Shown in pieces: positions 1 to 8,393 of a stretch of 37,145 nucleotides of DNA. A program made the translations under genes and the position numbers. The stretch's first letter is position 1. Every line of letters begins with the position of its first letter. A model generated the notes under the pieces. It was not told the DNA's origin. It worked only from the letters and a program-made list of their open reading frames with translations, and searched no databases. The stretch comes from Pseudomonas oleovorans subsp. oleovorans (GTDB lineage Bacteria > Pseudomonadota > Gammaproteobacteria > Pseudomonadales > Pseudomonadaceae): the NCBI RefSeq assembly GCF_002197815.1, contig NZ_NIUB01000042.1:1-37145 (forward strand), in the 5' to 3' direction.

Positions 1-105
1 ATGCCGTTTGAGTTGCTTGCGGCATTTGACCTGCTCATGGCTGTCGACACCATGAACTTGAAAAACCTGCTTTGCCAAATCCACGCCTATGCGTTTAAGT
101 TTCAT
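1..105 (-). CDS. IS110-family transposase, N-terminal 35 residues (cut by window edge)
   Basis: The minus-strand frame starts at ATG 105-103, after a purine-rich ribosome site (GGAGGGGGAG at 111-120), and runs off the left edge. The peptide begins MKLKRIGVDLAKQVFQVHG. This is the typical start of IS110/IS1111 transposases, where the Asp of GVDLAK is the first acidic residue of the DEDD RuvC-like site. The family moves circular intermediates by RNA-guided, site-specific recombination. Only the start is visible, so neither the second half (with the serine of the C-terminal domain) nor the integrity of the element can be judged. The transposase is read away from the LysR gene to its right. Family is confident; the group is inferred from the short upstream non-coding end. 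Confidence 0.8.
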   Translation of the reverse strand, partial: MKLKRIGVDLAKQVFQVHGVDSHEQVKCRKQLKRH

Positions 106-200
106 GCGGGCTCCCCCTCCGGGATTGTTTGTTTCGTAACCTTCAGTCTGGCGCAATGACGCCGTAGGAGGGAGGAGTCCATCTCATTGGGCTACGGTCG
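106..200 (-). mobile_element. Probable left end of the IS110/IS1111-type element
   Basis: The roughly 100 bases between the transposase start and the LysR stop codon hold no gene. They include a purine-rich block (GGAGGGAGGAGTCC at 168-181) that on the transposase strand reads GGACTCCTCCCTCC. I take this as the likely subterminal end, but the exact junction cannot be fixed without the other end or an empty site. In the IS1111 group the guide RNA is encoded on the other side of the gene, so none is expected here. Confidence 0.35.
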
Positions 201-221
201 ATTTTCCTCAGTCGTGGTGCT

Positions 222-1115
222 TCAGCTCGGGCAGCCCAGCCGCTCGCTGAGAAAATCGAGAAAGCAGGTGATGCGTGACGCCAGCGCGGTGTTGCGGTAG
301 TACACCGCGTTGATCGGCTGGCGCACCTCCACGCGTTGCTCGGCCAGCACCTCCACCAACGCGCCGCTGGCGCGGGTGGCATCGGTCATGAAGTCTGACA
401 GGCACACCAGACCTTCGCCGGCCAGGGCCAGTTCGAGAATGGTGTCGCCGCTGGAGGCGCGCAGGCTCGGGGTGATGCGCCAGCGCTCGCCGAGGGCATG
501 GCGCAGAGGCCATTCATTGAGGCTGTCGGGCTCGGTGAAGCCGATCAGGCTGTGCCTGACCAGATCCTCGGTACGCGTCGGCGTGCCATGGCGAGCCAGA
601 TACTCGGGGCTGGCCAGTACGCGGCGGCGGCTGTGGTAAAGCGGCCGGGCGTGCAGGCTGGAGTCCGGCAGGTTGCCGATGCGGATGGCCAGGTCTGTGC
701 GGCGTTCCAGCAGGTCGATGATACGGTCGTCGCTGTGCAGCTCCAGTTCGATCTGTGGATAGAGCGCACGAAATTCGCCGATCAGCGGCACGATCACGTG
801 CAGCATGAACGGCGAGGCAGTGTTGATCCTCAGGCGCCCGGCCGGTGCCTGGCGGCGCAGGGTCATCTGTTCCTCGGCGTCCTCGACACTGGCGAGGATG
901 CGCCGCGCCTGGGCCAGGAACACCTCACCCTCCTCGGTCAGCTCCAGGCGCCGCGTGGTGCGGCGTAGCAAGGTGACGGCAAGTTTTTCCTCCAGCCGGC
1001 TGAGGGCACGGCTGACGCCGGACGCGGTTTGCTCCAGCTGCTCGGCGGCGGCGCTGATCGAGCCGCAGTCGACCACGCTGACGAAGGCGAGCATTTCATC
1101 CAGGCTGGTTTTCAT
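222..1115 (-). CDS. LysR-family regulator, YafC-like
   Basis: This 297-residue protein has a standard LysR layout: an N-terminal winged helix-turn-helix (about residues 1-60, with FVSVVDCGSISAAAEQL and SGVSRALSRLEEKL) followed by a periplasmic-binding-like effector domain from about residue 90. The text resembles E. coli YafC throughout, for example RRTTRRLELTEEGE and LIGFTEPDSLNEWP. It is read divergently from the dkgB-type aldo/keto reductase at 1314, the same neighbour pair as yafC and dkgB in E. coli, so it probably controls that reductase. The intergenic region is 198 bases. Its inducer is unknown. The 3' end lies next to an IS110-type element but the reading frame is full length. Confidence 0.88.
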   Translation of the reverse strand: MKTSLDEMLAFVSVVDCGSISAAAEQLEQTASGVSRALSRLEEKLAVTLLRRTTRRLELTEEGEVFLAQARRILASVEDAEEQMTLRRQAPAGRLRINTASPFMLHVIVPLIGEFRALYPQIELELHSDDRIIDLLERRTDLAIRIGNLPDSSLHARPLYHSRRRVLASPEYLARHGTPTRTEDLVRHSLIGFTEPDSLNEWPLRHALGERWRITPSLRASSGDTILELALAGEGLVCLSDFMTDATRASGALVEVLAEQRVEVRQPINAVYYRNTALASRITCFLDFLSERLGCPS

Positions 1116-1313
1116 TGTTGATCTTCAGTCAAAGGTGCTTGTGGAGCTTCCGGCTTTTTCCGCAGGAGTCTGGCGCGGATACTGCGCCACCTCAACCCCG
1201 TTCGCCGCCGGGCAAGGTTCTGCAACTTTTGCCTGATCGATGGTGCCGAATCTTTCGATACTCGTTGCGCCCCGATGCTCGGCCAGCGTTTCCCGATCTA
1301 TGAGGAGCTTCTC

Positions 1314-2116
1314 ATGAAATTCATTCCCCCTTCGGCCTCGGCACCTTCCGTCTCAAGGATCAGGTCGCCGTCGACTCGGTACGCACCGGTCTTGAATTGG
1401 GCTACCGGCATATCGACACGGCGCAGATCTACGGCAACGAGGCCGAGGTCGGCCAGGCCATTGCCGACAGCGGCGTGGCGCGTCGCGAGCTGTTCGTCAC
1501 CACCAAGGTGTGGACCGAGAACCTCGGCAGTGGCCGGGTGATTCCCAGCCTGCGCGAGAGCCTGCAGCGCCTGGGCCTGGAGCGGGTCGACCTGACCCTG
1601 ATCCACTGGCCATCGCCGAATGATGAGATTCCCGTGGCGCATTATCTGGGCGAGCTGCTCGAGGCCAAACGCCAGGGGCTGACCGCGGCCATCGGTGTGT
1701 CCAACTTCACCATCGCCCATCTGCGCGAGGCCATCGATGCGGTGGGGGTGGAAGAGATCGCCACCAATCAGGTGGAAATCCATCCGCTGCTGCAGAACCG
1801 CAAGTTGGTGGCATTCGCCCGTCAGCAGGGTATCCATCTGACCGCCTACATGCCGCTGGCCTACGGCAAGGTGCTGGCCGAGCCGGAGATCCAGCGCATT
1901 GCCGCTAGCCATGGCGTCAGCCCGGCACAGGTTGCCCTGGCCTGGTCGCTGCAGCAGGGCTATACGGTGATCCCCTCCTCGACCAAGCGCGAGAACCTGG
2001 CCGCCAACCTGGCCGCTGCCGAGCTGCGCCTGAGCACCGAAGACATCACAGCCATCGAGGCGCTGGATCGTGGCGAACGCGTTGCCAATCCAGGCTTCGC
2101 GCCGCGCTGGGATTGA
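1314..2116 (+). pseudogene. dkgB: Aldo/keto reductase, DkgB-like (2,5-diketo-D-gluconate reductase family), apparent frameshift near the start
   Basis: The main frame encodes an aldo/keto reductase: YRHIDTAQIYGNEAEVG contains the catalytic Asp and Tyr of the (alpha/beta)8 family, IHWP contains the conserved His, and IPSSTKRENLAANL binds the NADPH phosphate. The homologous text FGLGTFRLKD begins upstream of the first possible in-frame start (TTG 1397). The natural start is ATG 1314, with GAGGAG at 1303-1308, but it is one base out of frame: MKFIP is followed by a run of five C (1326-1330). A sixth C would restore exactly 267 codons, the length of E. coli DkgB. Either the gene carries a one-base deletion or the sequence has a homopolymer error. 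The enzyme would reduce diketogluconate, methylglyoxal and similar carbonyls. Confidence 0.82.
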
Positions 2117-2158
2117 GTACTGCGAGTGTGGCAGGGGCTTTAGCCGCGACCTTGGGCT

Positions 2159-2902
2159 CTATCGGCCGCCGGCGATATCGATCAGCGCGCCAGTGGTGTA
2201 GCTGGCCTTGTCATCGAGCAGCCAGACGATGGCTTCGGCGACTTCCTCGGCACGCCCGGCGCGGCCCAACGGTGTCGCCTTGCCCAGGCGCTCGGCACGG
2301 TCCGGTTGGCCACCACTGGCGTGAATCTCGGTATCGATCAGCCCTGGGCGCACGGCGTTGACCCTTACCCCTTCGCCGCCCAGCTCCTTGGCCAGGCCGC
2401 GAGTCAGCACGTCCATCGCGCCTTTGGCGCCGGCGTAGTCGACGTACTCGAAGGGCGCGCCAAGGCTCGCGGCCACCGACGACACCAGCACCATCGAACC
2501 ACCCTCGCCACCACGACTACGGGCCATGCGCCGGGCACCTTCGCGAGCGGTGAGATAGCTGCCCAGCACATTGACGTCGAACATCCGTTGCAAGCGCTCG
2601 CCGCTCATCTCCAGCAGCGGCATGGGTGGGGCGACGATGCCGGCATTGACCACCAGGCCGTGCAGCGGGCCGAACTTGCCCATGGCCGCGAACAGGCGCT
2701 GTACATCCTCTTCAACCGCCACATCGCCGGGCAGGGCGATGGCCGTGCCGCCCATGGCCTCGATCTGCGCCACCACCTTGTCGGCGGCGTCACGGTCACT
2801 GCGATAGTTGATGCCGACCGTCCAGCCGCCAGCGGCGGCCAGCAGGGCAGTAGCGCGGCCGATGCCGCGGCTGGCGCCGGTAATCAGCAGGTTCTTGCGC
2901 AT
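2159..2902 (-). CDS. Short-chain dehydrogenase/reductase (YgfF-like)
   Basis: A 247-residue classical SDR with a Rossmann fold. The cofactor motif TGASRGIG is at residues 8-15, NAG at 86-88, the catalytic Ser at 141-142, and the catalytic YAGAK (Tyr156, Lys160) is intact. An Arg-rich segment (NYRSDRDAA, residues 32-40) after the second beta strand suggests NADP(H) preference; that is inference. The best match I recognise is the glucose-dehydrogenase-like YgfF group, whose substrates are poorly known. A GGGAG ribosome site precedes the ATG at 2902. It lies 57 bases downstream of the DASS transporter on the same strand, so the two may be cotranscribed. Confidence 0.85.
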   Translation of the reverse strand: MRKNLLITGASRGIGRATALLAAAGGWTVGINYRSDRDAADKVVAQIEAMGGTAIALPGDVAVEEDVQRLFAAMGKFGPLHGLVVNAGIVAPPMPLLEMSGERLQRMFDVNVLGSYLTAREGARRMARSRGGEGGSMVLVSSVAASLGAPFEYVDYAGAKGAMDVLTRGLAKELGGEGVRVNAVRPGLIDTEIHASGGQPDRAERLGKATPLGRAGRAEEVAEAIVWLLDDKASYTTGALIDIAGGR

Positions 2903-2959
2903 TGGGCCTGGCTCCCTGTAGTCGTGCCTGCTAAGGCTGCCCGCTTTTCGTCGTCTGCG

Positions 2960-4435
2960 CTACATCCACCCCAGCCAACGCCACCAGGTCAGGGCGAACA
3001 CCAGCATCAGCCCGTAGCCAGCCAGCGTCAGCCAGATGCCGGTGCGCAGGAATTGCCGGGCGGTGAAGGTATCGGTGCCGATACAGACCATGTTCTGTGG
3101 CGCGTTGATCGGCAACAGGAAGCCGAAGCTGACCACGTAGCCGAGCAGCATGCTCATGCCCAGCGGGTTGATGTCTCCGCCAAGCTGCAGCAGCAGGGCA
3201 ATCATGATCGGCAGCATCGCCGAGGTCAGCGCCGTGGCGCTGGCAAAACCGAGGTGAATGATGATCAGAAAGCCACCGAGTACGGCGAACACCCAGAATG
3301 GCGACAGCCCATCCATGCCCAGATGGGTTACCAGCAGTTTGGCCAGCCAGGTGCCGGCGCCCGTGGCCAGCACCGCACCACCGAGGCTGATGCCAACGCC
3401 GAAGACGATCACCGTGCCCCATGGAATGCGCGGCTGTGCCTGCTTCCAGCTCATTACGCCGAGCCCTGGCATCAGCAACGCCGCCAGGCCCACCAGGGTG
3501 GTGGAAGCGGTGTCGAAGCTGTGCAGCTTGCCCTCGGTGGCCCAGAAACCGAGCAAGGTGAGGACGATGGCCAGCAGCTTGCGCTCATCGAAGGTCATCG
3601 GTCCGAGTTCACTGAGCGCCTTGCGCACGGCCTCCTTGCCGCCTTCGATGCGATCGGTTTCCGGCGGCATGACGCGTAGGATCACCCAGTAAAGCACCGC
3701 TGACATCAGCAGACTCCAGGGTGCGCCGGCGATCAGCCAGTCAGTCCAGGTCACCGATTGGCCGAGCAGCTTCTGCATGAAGCCGGCGGTAAGTAGATTC
3801 TGCGCCGCCGAAGTCTGGATGCCGACGTTCCAGATGCTGGTGGCCTGCGCCACCAGAATCATGATGCCACCAGCGAAGGCCGAGCGCTTGTCCACGCCGA
3901 AGGCGGCGATCACCCCCATCATGATCGGCACCATGCAGGCCACCCGCGCCGTGGCGCTGGGTACGATGAAGCTGAGCAGAATGGTCACCACGATGGCACC
4001 GAGCAGCACGCGATGGGTGCTGGCGCCGACCTTGGACAGAGTCAGCAGGGCAATGCGTTTGTCCAGCCCGGTCTGGGTCATCGCGGCGGCGATGAACAGT
4101 GCCGAAGCCACCAGCGCCAGTGCCGAGTTGGCAAAACCGCTGAGGGCCATGTTCAGGGCATCCTTGGTGCCGATGAGCTTGTCCGGGTCGGCCAGGGTCG
4201 GTGCGCTGCCGAGCAGGAAGGCCATCAGCGCCAGGATCATGATGGCGCTGACCTCGTAACTCACGGCCTCGCTGATCCAGACGATCACCGCGAAAGCGAG
4301 AATTGCCAGCATGCGCTGCCCGGCCAGTGGTAATCCGGCCTGTTCCGGCAGGAAGATGATCGCCAGGCCGGCAAGCAGCGCGAGCAACAGCCCCCAGGGT
4401 AGGCGCAAGGACGGGGAAATAGCGTTAGCGGACAT
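2960..4435 (-). CDS. DASS/SLC13-family sodium:anion symporter
   Basis: This 491-residue polytopic inner-membrane protein has about 11-12 hydrophobic segments in two similar halves, as in the divalent anion:sodium symporter family (VcINDY, CitT). Family members take up di- and tricarboxylates or sulfate with sodium. The two re-entrant hairpin signatures that normally read SNT read SAT here (residues 160-162 and 399-401), each followed by the usual small residues and Met/Leu-Pro-Ile. Because those Asn residues help bind substrate and sodium, the substrate cannot be called from homology. Its start (ATG 4435) has GGAG about 10 bases upstream. The SDR gene follows it. Confidence 0.85.
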   Translation of the reverse strand: MSANAISPSLRLPWGLLLALLAGLAIIFLPEQAGLPLAGQRMLAILAFAVIVWISEAVSYEVSAIMILALMAFLLGSAPTLADPDKLIGTKDALNMALSGFANSALALVASALFIAAAMTQTGLDKRIALLTLSKVGASTHRVLLGAIVVTILLSFIVPSATARVACMVPIMMGVIAAFGVDKRSAFAGGIMILVAQATSIWNVGIQTSAAQNLLTAGFMQKLLGQSVTWTDWLIAGAPWSLLMSAVLYWVILRVMPPETDRIEGGKEAVRKALSELGPMTFDERKLLAIVLTLLGFWATEGKLHSFDTASTTLVGLAALLMPGLGVMSWKQAQPRIPWGTVIVFGVGISLGGAVLATGAGTWLAKLLVTHLGMDGLSPFWVFAVLGGFLIIIHLGFASATALTSAMLPIMIALLLQLGGDINPLGMSMLLGYVVSFGFLLPINAPQNMVCIGTDTFTARQFLRTGIWLTLAGYGLMLVFALTWWRWLGWM

Positions 4436-4590
4436 GCTGGCGAGACTCCGACGAATGGCAAATCCAGACTATGCACCGCTGACGCGGGTCATCCATTGCC
4501 TCGGATCAGTGTTCTGGCCTGATGGGTGTTCGTCAGCGGAGTCGGGGGTTACCATGCCTGCCCTTTCGCTTGACCACACGCTGCTCGCTC

Positions 4591-6033
4591 ATGAAACCCG
4601 CCTCCCTACGTGCCGACCTGCTGGCCGGCCTGACCTCGTCCTTCGCCCTGGTTCCCGAGTGCATCGCCTTCGCCCTGGTGGCGCAGGTCAATCCGCTGAT
4701 GGGGCTGTATGGCGCCTTCATCATCTGCACCCTCACCGCCCTGTTCGGCGGCCGGCCGGGCATGATTTCCGGCGCGGCCGGGTCGATGGCGGTGGTGATC
4801 GTCGCCCTGGTGGTGCAGCACGGCGTGCAGTACCTGCTGGCCACGGTGCTGCTGGGTGGCCTGATCATGCTCGCGTTCGGCTTGCTGCGCCTGGGCAAAC
4901 TGATCCGCATGGTGCCGCACCCGGTGATGCTGGGTTTCGTCAACGGCCTGGCGATCATCATCGCCCTGGCCCAGTTCGAGCACTTCCAGCACGACGGCCA
5001 CTGGCTGCAGGGCAAGGCGTTGTACCTGATGCTCGGTCTGGTGGCGCTGACCATGCTCATCGTCTACCTGCTGCCGCGCCTGACCCGCGCGGTGCCTCCA
5101 GCGCTGGTGGCGATTCTTGGCATCGGTGCGCTGGTTTATCTGCTGGATCTGCCCACACACACCCTGGGCGACATGGCGCAGATCGCCGGCGGCCTGCCGA
5201 GCCTGATGTTGCCGGACATTCCCTGGAACCTGGACACCCTCGCCATCATCGCCCCCTACGCCATCCTGATGGCCCTGGTCGGCCTGCTGGAAACCCTGCT
5301 GACGCTGAACCTGACCGACGAGATCACCGCCACCCGTGGTCATCCTGATCGTGAATGCGTGGCGCTCGGCGTGGCCAACATGACCTCGGGCCTGTTCGGC
5401 GGCATGGGCGGCTGCGCGATGATCGGCCAGACCGTGATCAACCTCAACTCGGGCGGCCGTGGACGGCTGTCCGGCGTGGTCGCCGGGATGATGATCCTGC
5501 TTTTCGTGCTGTTCCTCTCGCCGCTGATCGAGCGCATCCCACTGGCGGCGCTGGTCGGTGTGATGTTCGTGGTGGCGCAGCAGACCTTCGCCTGGGGTTC
5601 GCTGCGCGTCGCCGGCAAGGTGCCGGCCAACGACGTGCTGGTGATCGTCGCGGTGACCGCCATCACCGTCGCCACCGACCTGGCCACCGCCGTGCTCTGC
5701 GGCATCGTCATCGCCGCGCTCAACTTCGCCTGGCAGCACGCCCGCGAACTCTATGCCGACAGCGATATGCAAGCAGACGGCAGCAAGCTGTACCGCGTGC
5801 ACGGCACGCTGTTCTTCGCCTCCTGCACCACCTTCCTAGCGCAGTTCGAGCCGGCCGACGACCCGCAGCAGGTGACCCTGGACTGCCGCCACCTGAGCTT
5901 CGTCGACTACTCGGCCATCGCCGCGCTGAAGACCCTGCGTGAGCGCTACGAACGCGCCGGCAAGCACCTGCGCGTGGTGCACCTGTCCGAGCGTTGCAAG
6001 CAGTTGCTCAAGCGGGCGGGCTCAGAACACTGA
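4591..6033 (+). CDS. SulP-family anion transporter with C-terminal STAS domain
   Basis: A 480-residue SulP (SLC26-like) permease. About 10-12 membrane segments span residues 1-390, with family text such as LVPECIAFALVAQ, FGGRPGMISGAAGSMA and GGMGGCAMIGQT. A compact cytoplasmic STAS domain follows (about 400-480; LDCRHLSFVDYSAIAAL). Members carry sulfate, bicarbonate, chloride or dicarboxylates; the substrate is not evident here. ATG 4591 was chosen because MKPASLRADLLAGLTSSF is the expected family start, although no Shine-Dalgarno sequence precedes it. An ATG at 4554 with a good GGGGG site is out of frame. The gene converges on trpA and shares a terminator with it. Confidence 0.87.
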   Translation: MKPASLRADLLAGLTSSFALVPECIAFALVAQVNPLMGLYGAFIICTLTALFGGRPGMISGAAGSMAVVIVALVVQHGVQYLLATVLLGGLIMLAFGLLRLGKLIRMVPHPVMLGFVNGLAIIIALAQFEHFQHDGHWLQGKALYLMLGLVALTMLIVYLLPRLTRAVPPALVAILGIGALVYLLDLPTHTLGDMAQIAGGLPSLMLPDIPWNLDTLAIIAPYAILMALVGLLETLLTLNLTDEITATRGHPDRECVALGVANMTSGLFGGMGGCAMIGQTVINLNSGGRGRLSGVVAGMMILLFVLFLSPLIERIPLAALVGVMFVVAQQTFAWGSLRVAGKVPANDVLVIVAVTAITVATDLATAVLCGIVIAALNFAWQHARELYADSDMQADGSKLYRVHGTLFFASCTTFLAQFEPADDPQQVTLDCRHLSFVDYSAIAALKTLRERYERAGKHLRVVHLSERCKQLLKRAGSEH

Positions 6034-6082
6034 TCGCGTAGGGTGGGTAGCACAACGCGAAATCCAGGCGATAAACCATGAA

Positions 6083-6116
6083 AAAGCCGCTGACGGATCG
6101 CTCCGCCAGCGGCTTT
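6083..6116. terminator. Bidirectional intrinsic terminator between SulP gene and trpA
   Basis: AAAGCCGCTGACGGA (6083-6097) pairs with TCCGCCAGCGGCTTT (6102-6116) around a four-base loop, with one G:T-type mismatch. A-rich sequence lies on one side and T-rich on the other, so it can end transcripts from both converging genes. Confidence 0.8.
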
Positions 6117-6136
6117 CTCGTCTGCCAGAGAGGCTA

Positions 6137-6946
6137 TCAGCGGCGCGCGCCGCGTACCCCTTCGGCCAGCTCGCGGCACAGGCCGAGCACGCCGTCGACG
6201 GCCTGCTGCGGGCTTTGTGCCTCCGCGATCTTGTCGATCAGCGCCGAGCCGACCACTGCGCCGTCGGCGCGTCGGGCCACTTCCGCGGCGTGTTCCGGGG
6301 TGCGGATGCCGAAGCCGATGCACAGTGGCAGGTCGGTGTGGCGGCGCAGGCGCGCCACGGCTTCCTCGACGTGATCCATGGTCGCTGCTCCGGCGCCAGT
6401 CACGCCGGCCACCGACACGTAGTAGACGAAGCCGGAGCTACCGGCCAGCACGGTGGGCAGGCGGTCGTCGTCGGTGGTCGGCGTGGTCAGGCGGATGAAG
6501 TCCATGCCTGCGCTCTGCGCCGGTTCGCACAGCTCGTCGTTATGCTCCGGCGGCAGGTCGACCACGATCAGACCGTCGACGCCGGCCTCTTTGGCGTCGC
6601 TGATGAAGCGCTCGACGCCGTAGACGAAGATCGGGTTGTAGTAGCCCATCAGCACCAGCGGCGTGCTCTGGTTGCCTTGGCGGAATTCACGAACCATCTG
6701 CAGTGTCTGCTGCATGCCCTGCTTGCCGGCCAGCGCGCGGATGTTGGCGAGCTGGATGGCCGGGCCGTCGGCCATCGGGTCGGTGAACGGCATGCCCAGC
6801 TCGATCACGTCGGCACCGGCGTCCGGCAGGCCCTTGAGGATGCTCAGCGAGGTGGCGTAGTCGGGGTCACCGGCGGTGATGAAGGTCACCAGCGCGGCGC
6901 GGTTTTCCGCTTTCAGTTCGGCGAAACGGCTTTGCAGGCGGCTCAT
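6137..6946 (-). CDS. trpA: Tryptophan synthase alpha subunit
   Basis: This 269-residue TIM barrel cleaves indole-3-glycerol phosphate to indole and glyceraldehyde 3-phosphate in the last stage of tryptophan synthesis. The catalytic acids are in place: Glu49 (DVIELG) and Asp60 (FTDPMAD). Length and the start MSRLQSRFAELK match Pseudomonas TrpA. The start codon overlaps the trpB stop (ATGA at 6946-6943), so the two subunits of the alpha2beta2 complex are translationally coupled. Expression in this genus is activated by TrpI with indoleglycerol phosphate; see the site near 8265. Confidence 0.97.
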   Translation of the reverse strand: MSRLQSRFAELKAENRAALVTFITAGDPDYATSLSILKGLPDAGADVIELGMPFTDPMADGPAIQLANIRALAGKQGMQQTLQMVREFRQGNQSTPLVLMGYYNPIFVYGVERFISDAKEAGVDGLIVVDLPPEHNDELCEPAQSAGMDFIRLTTPTTDDDRLPTVLAGSSGFVYYVSVAGVTGAGAATMDHVEEAVARLRRHTDLPLCIGFGIRTPEHAAEVARRADGAVVGSALIDKIAEAQSPQQAVDGVLGLCRELAEGVRGARR

Positions 6947-8154
6947 GCGTGTTTCTCCTGTTCGCCCATGTGGTGCATCACGGTTTGCATGTCCTTGTCG
7001 CCACGACCGGACAGGTTGATCACCATGAGGTGATCCTTGGGCAGCTTCGGCGCACGTTTGAAGGCTTCGGCCAGCGCGTGGGCGCTTTCAAGGGCCGGGA
7101 TGATGCCTTCCAGGCGGCAGCACTGGTGGAAAGCGGTGAGCGCTTCGTCATCGCTGATCGGTACGTATTCGACGCGCTTGATCTCGTGCAACCAGGCGTG
7201 TTCCGGGCCGACGCCGGGGTAGTCAAGGCCGGCGGAAATCGAGTGGGCATCGGTGATCTGGCCGTCCTCGTCCTGCAGCAGGAAGGTGCGGTTGCCGTGC
7301 AGCACGCCCGGCGCGCCGCCGGCCATGCTCGCCGCGTGCTTGCCAGTGTCGACGCCGTGACCGGCGGCTTCGACGCCGACGATCTGCACGCCTTCATCAT
7401 CGAGGAAGGGGTGGAACAGGCCGATGGCGTTGGAGCCACCGCCGATGCAGGCTACCAGCGAGTCGGGCAGGCGGCCTTCCTTCTCGAGGATCTGCTCGCG
7501 CACTTCGTTGCCGATCACCGACTGGAAGTCGCGCACCATGGCCGGATACGGATGCGGGCCGGCGGCAGTACCGATCAGGTAGAAGGTGTTGTGAACGTTG
7601 GTCACCCAGTCGCGCAGGGCTTCGTTCATGGCGTCCTTGAGGGTGCCGGTGCCGGCGGTAACCGGGATCACCTCGGCGCCGAGCAGCTTCATGCGGAAGA
7701 CGTTGGCCTGCTGGCGCTCGATGTCGGTGGTGCCCATGTACACCACGCACTGCATACCGAAGCGCGCGGCCACGGTGGCGGTGGCCACGCCATGCATGCC
7801 GGCGCCGGTCTCGGCGATGATGCGCTGCTTGCCCATGCGCTTGGCCAGGAGGATCTGGCCGATGCAGTTGTTGATCTTGTGCGCGCCCGTGTGGTTCAGG
7901 TCTTCACGCTTGAAGTAGATCTTCGCCCCGCCGAAGTGCTCGGAGAGGCGTTCGGCGTAATACAGCGGGCTGGCGCGGCCGATGTAGTCGCGCTGGAAGT
8001 AGGCCAGTTCTTCGAGGAAGGCCGGATCGCTCTTGGCCTTCACGTATTCGGCGGCCAGCGAGTTGATCAGTGGCATCAGGGTTTCGGCGACGAACTGACC
8101 GCCGAAGCGGCCGAACAGGCCGCGAGCGTCGGGGCCGGTGCGAAATGAGGTCAT
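6943..8154 (-). CDS. trpB: Tryptophan synthase beta subunit
   Basis: A 403-residue pyridoxal-phosphate enzyme that condenses indole with serine to tryptophan. Lys93 in HTGAHKINNCIGQ is the PLP Schiff-base lysine, and the glycine-rich phosphate loop GGGSNAIG is present. The protein is full length for the family, with GGAG 8-11 bases before ATG 8154. It is the first gene of the trpBA operon. The upstream region holds a LysR-type dyad and a -10 element. Unlike the P. aeruginosa arrangement, trpI is not directly adjacent: a DUF3060 gene lies between. Confidence 0.97.
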   Translation of the reverse strand: MTSFRTGPDARGLFGRFGGQFVAETLMPLINSLAAEYVKAKSDPAFLEELAYFQRDYIGRASPLYYAERLSEHFGGAKIYFKREDLNHTGAHKINNCIGQILLAKRMGKQRIIAETGAGMHGVATATVAARFGMQCVVYMGTTDIERQQANVFRMKLLGAEVIPVTAGTGTLKDAMNEALRDWVTNVHNTFYLIGTAAGPHPYPAMVRDFQSVIGNEVREQILEKEGRLPDSLVACIGGGSNAIGLFHPFLDDEGVQIVGVEAAGHGVDTGKHAASMAGGAPGVLHGNRTFLLQDEDGQITDAHSISAGLDYPGVGPEHAWLHEIKRVEYVPISDDEALTAFHQCCRLEGIIPALESAHALAEAFKRAPKLPKDHLMVINLSGRGDKDMQTVMHHMGEQEKHA

Positions 8155-8208
8155 GGCGTGCTCCTTGTCGACAGCGCTGTGCTGGCAGGGCGAGTGAGTG
8201 ATGGGGCC

Positions 8209-8273
8209 ATTCTATCCCCATGGGACGCGGCGAAAAGCGATTTGATTGAGATGACTCGTCAGAAAATCTCACG
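8209..8273 (-). promoter_or_regulatory. trpBA promoter region with probable TrpI-binding dyad
   Basis: A 17-bp imperfect dyad, CGTCAGAAAATCTCACG (8257-8273), has arms CGTnAGA/TCTnACG and the LysR signature T-N11-A. On the minus strand a -10-like TAGAAT lies at 8214-8209, with no good -35, as expected for an activated promoter. If transcription starts near 8202 the dyad centre is at about -63, the usual LysR activation position. TrpI activation of trpBA is established in P. aeruginosa; assigning this dyad to TrpI is inference, supported by a near copy upstream of trpI. Confidence 0.6.
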
Positions 8274-8393
8274 GGTCATGTCTGTGCGCCATGCCACATT
8301 TCCCTACTCGCCGCCGGGCGGTACAGAACTTGGACGCGCCTGATCAGTCCCAGCAGCTGCGGCCAGGGGGCCGTTCTTCCAGGGAGAAAGCGA

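Noticed and set aside
2306..3679. 457-codon plus-strand frame covering parts of the SDR and DASS genes
   Set aside because: It spans two well-supported minus-strand genes and the gap between them, and its composition is that of antisense noise.
4554..5348. Alternative start ATG 4554 with a strong GGGGG site in front of the SulP gene
   Set aside because: It is out of frame with the transporter. Homologues begin at MKP.SLRADLLAGLTSSF, so no frameshift is needed and the site is probably coincidental.
6949..8148. Long open frame (399 codons) antisense to trpB
   Set aside because: It mirrors trpB codon for codon. High third-position GC in Pseudomonas routinely leaves antisense frames open. No ribosome site or family similarity.
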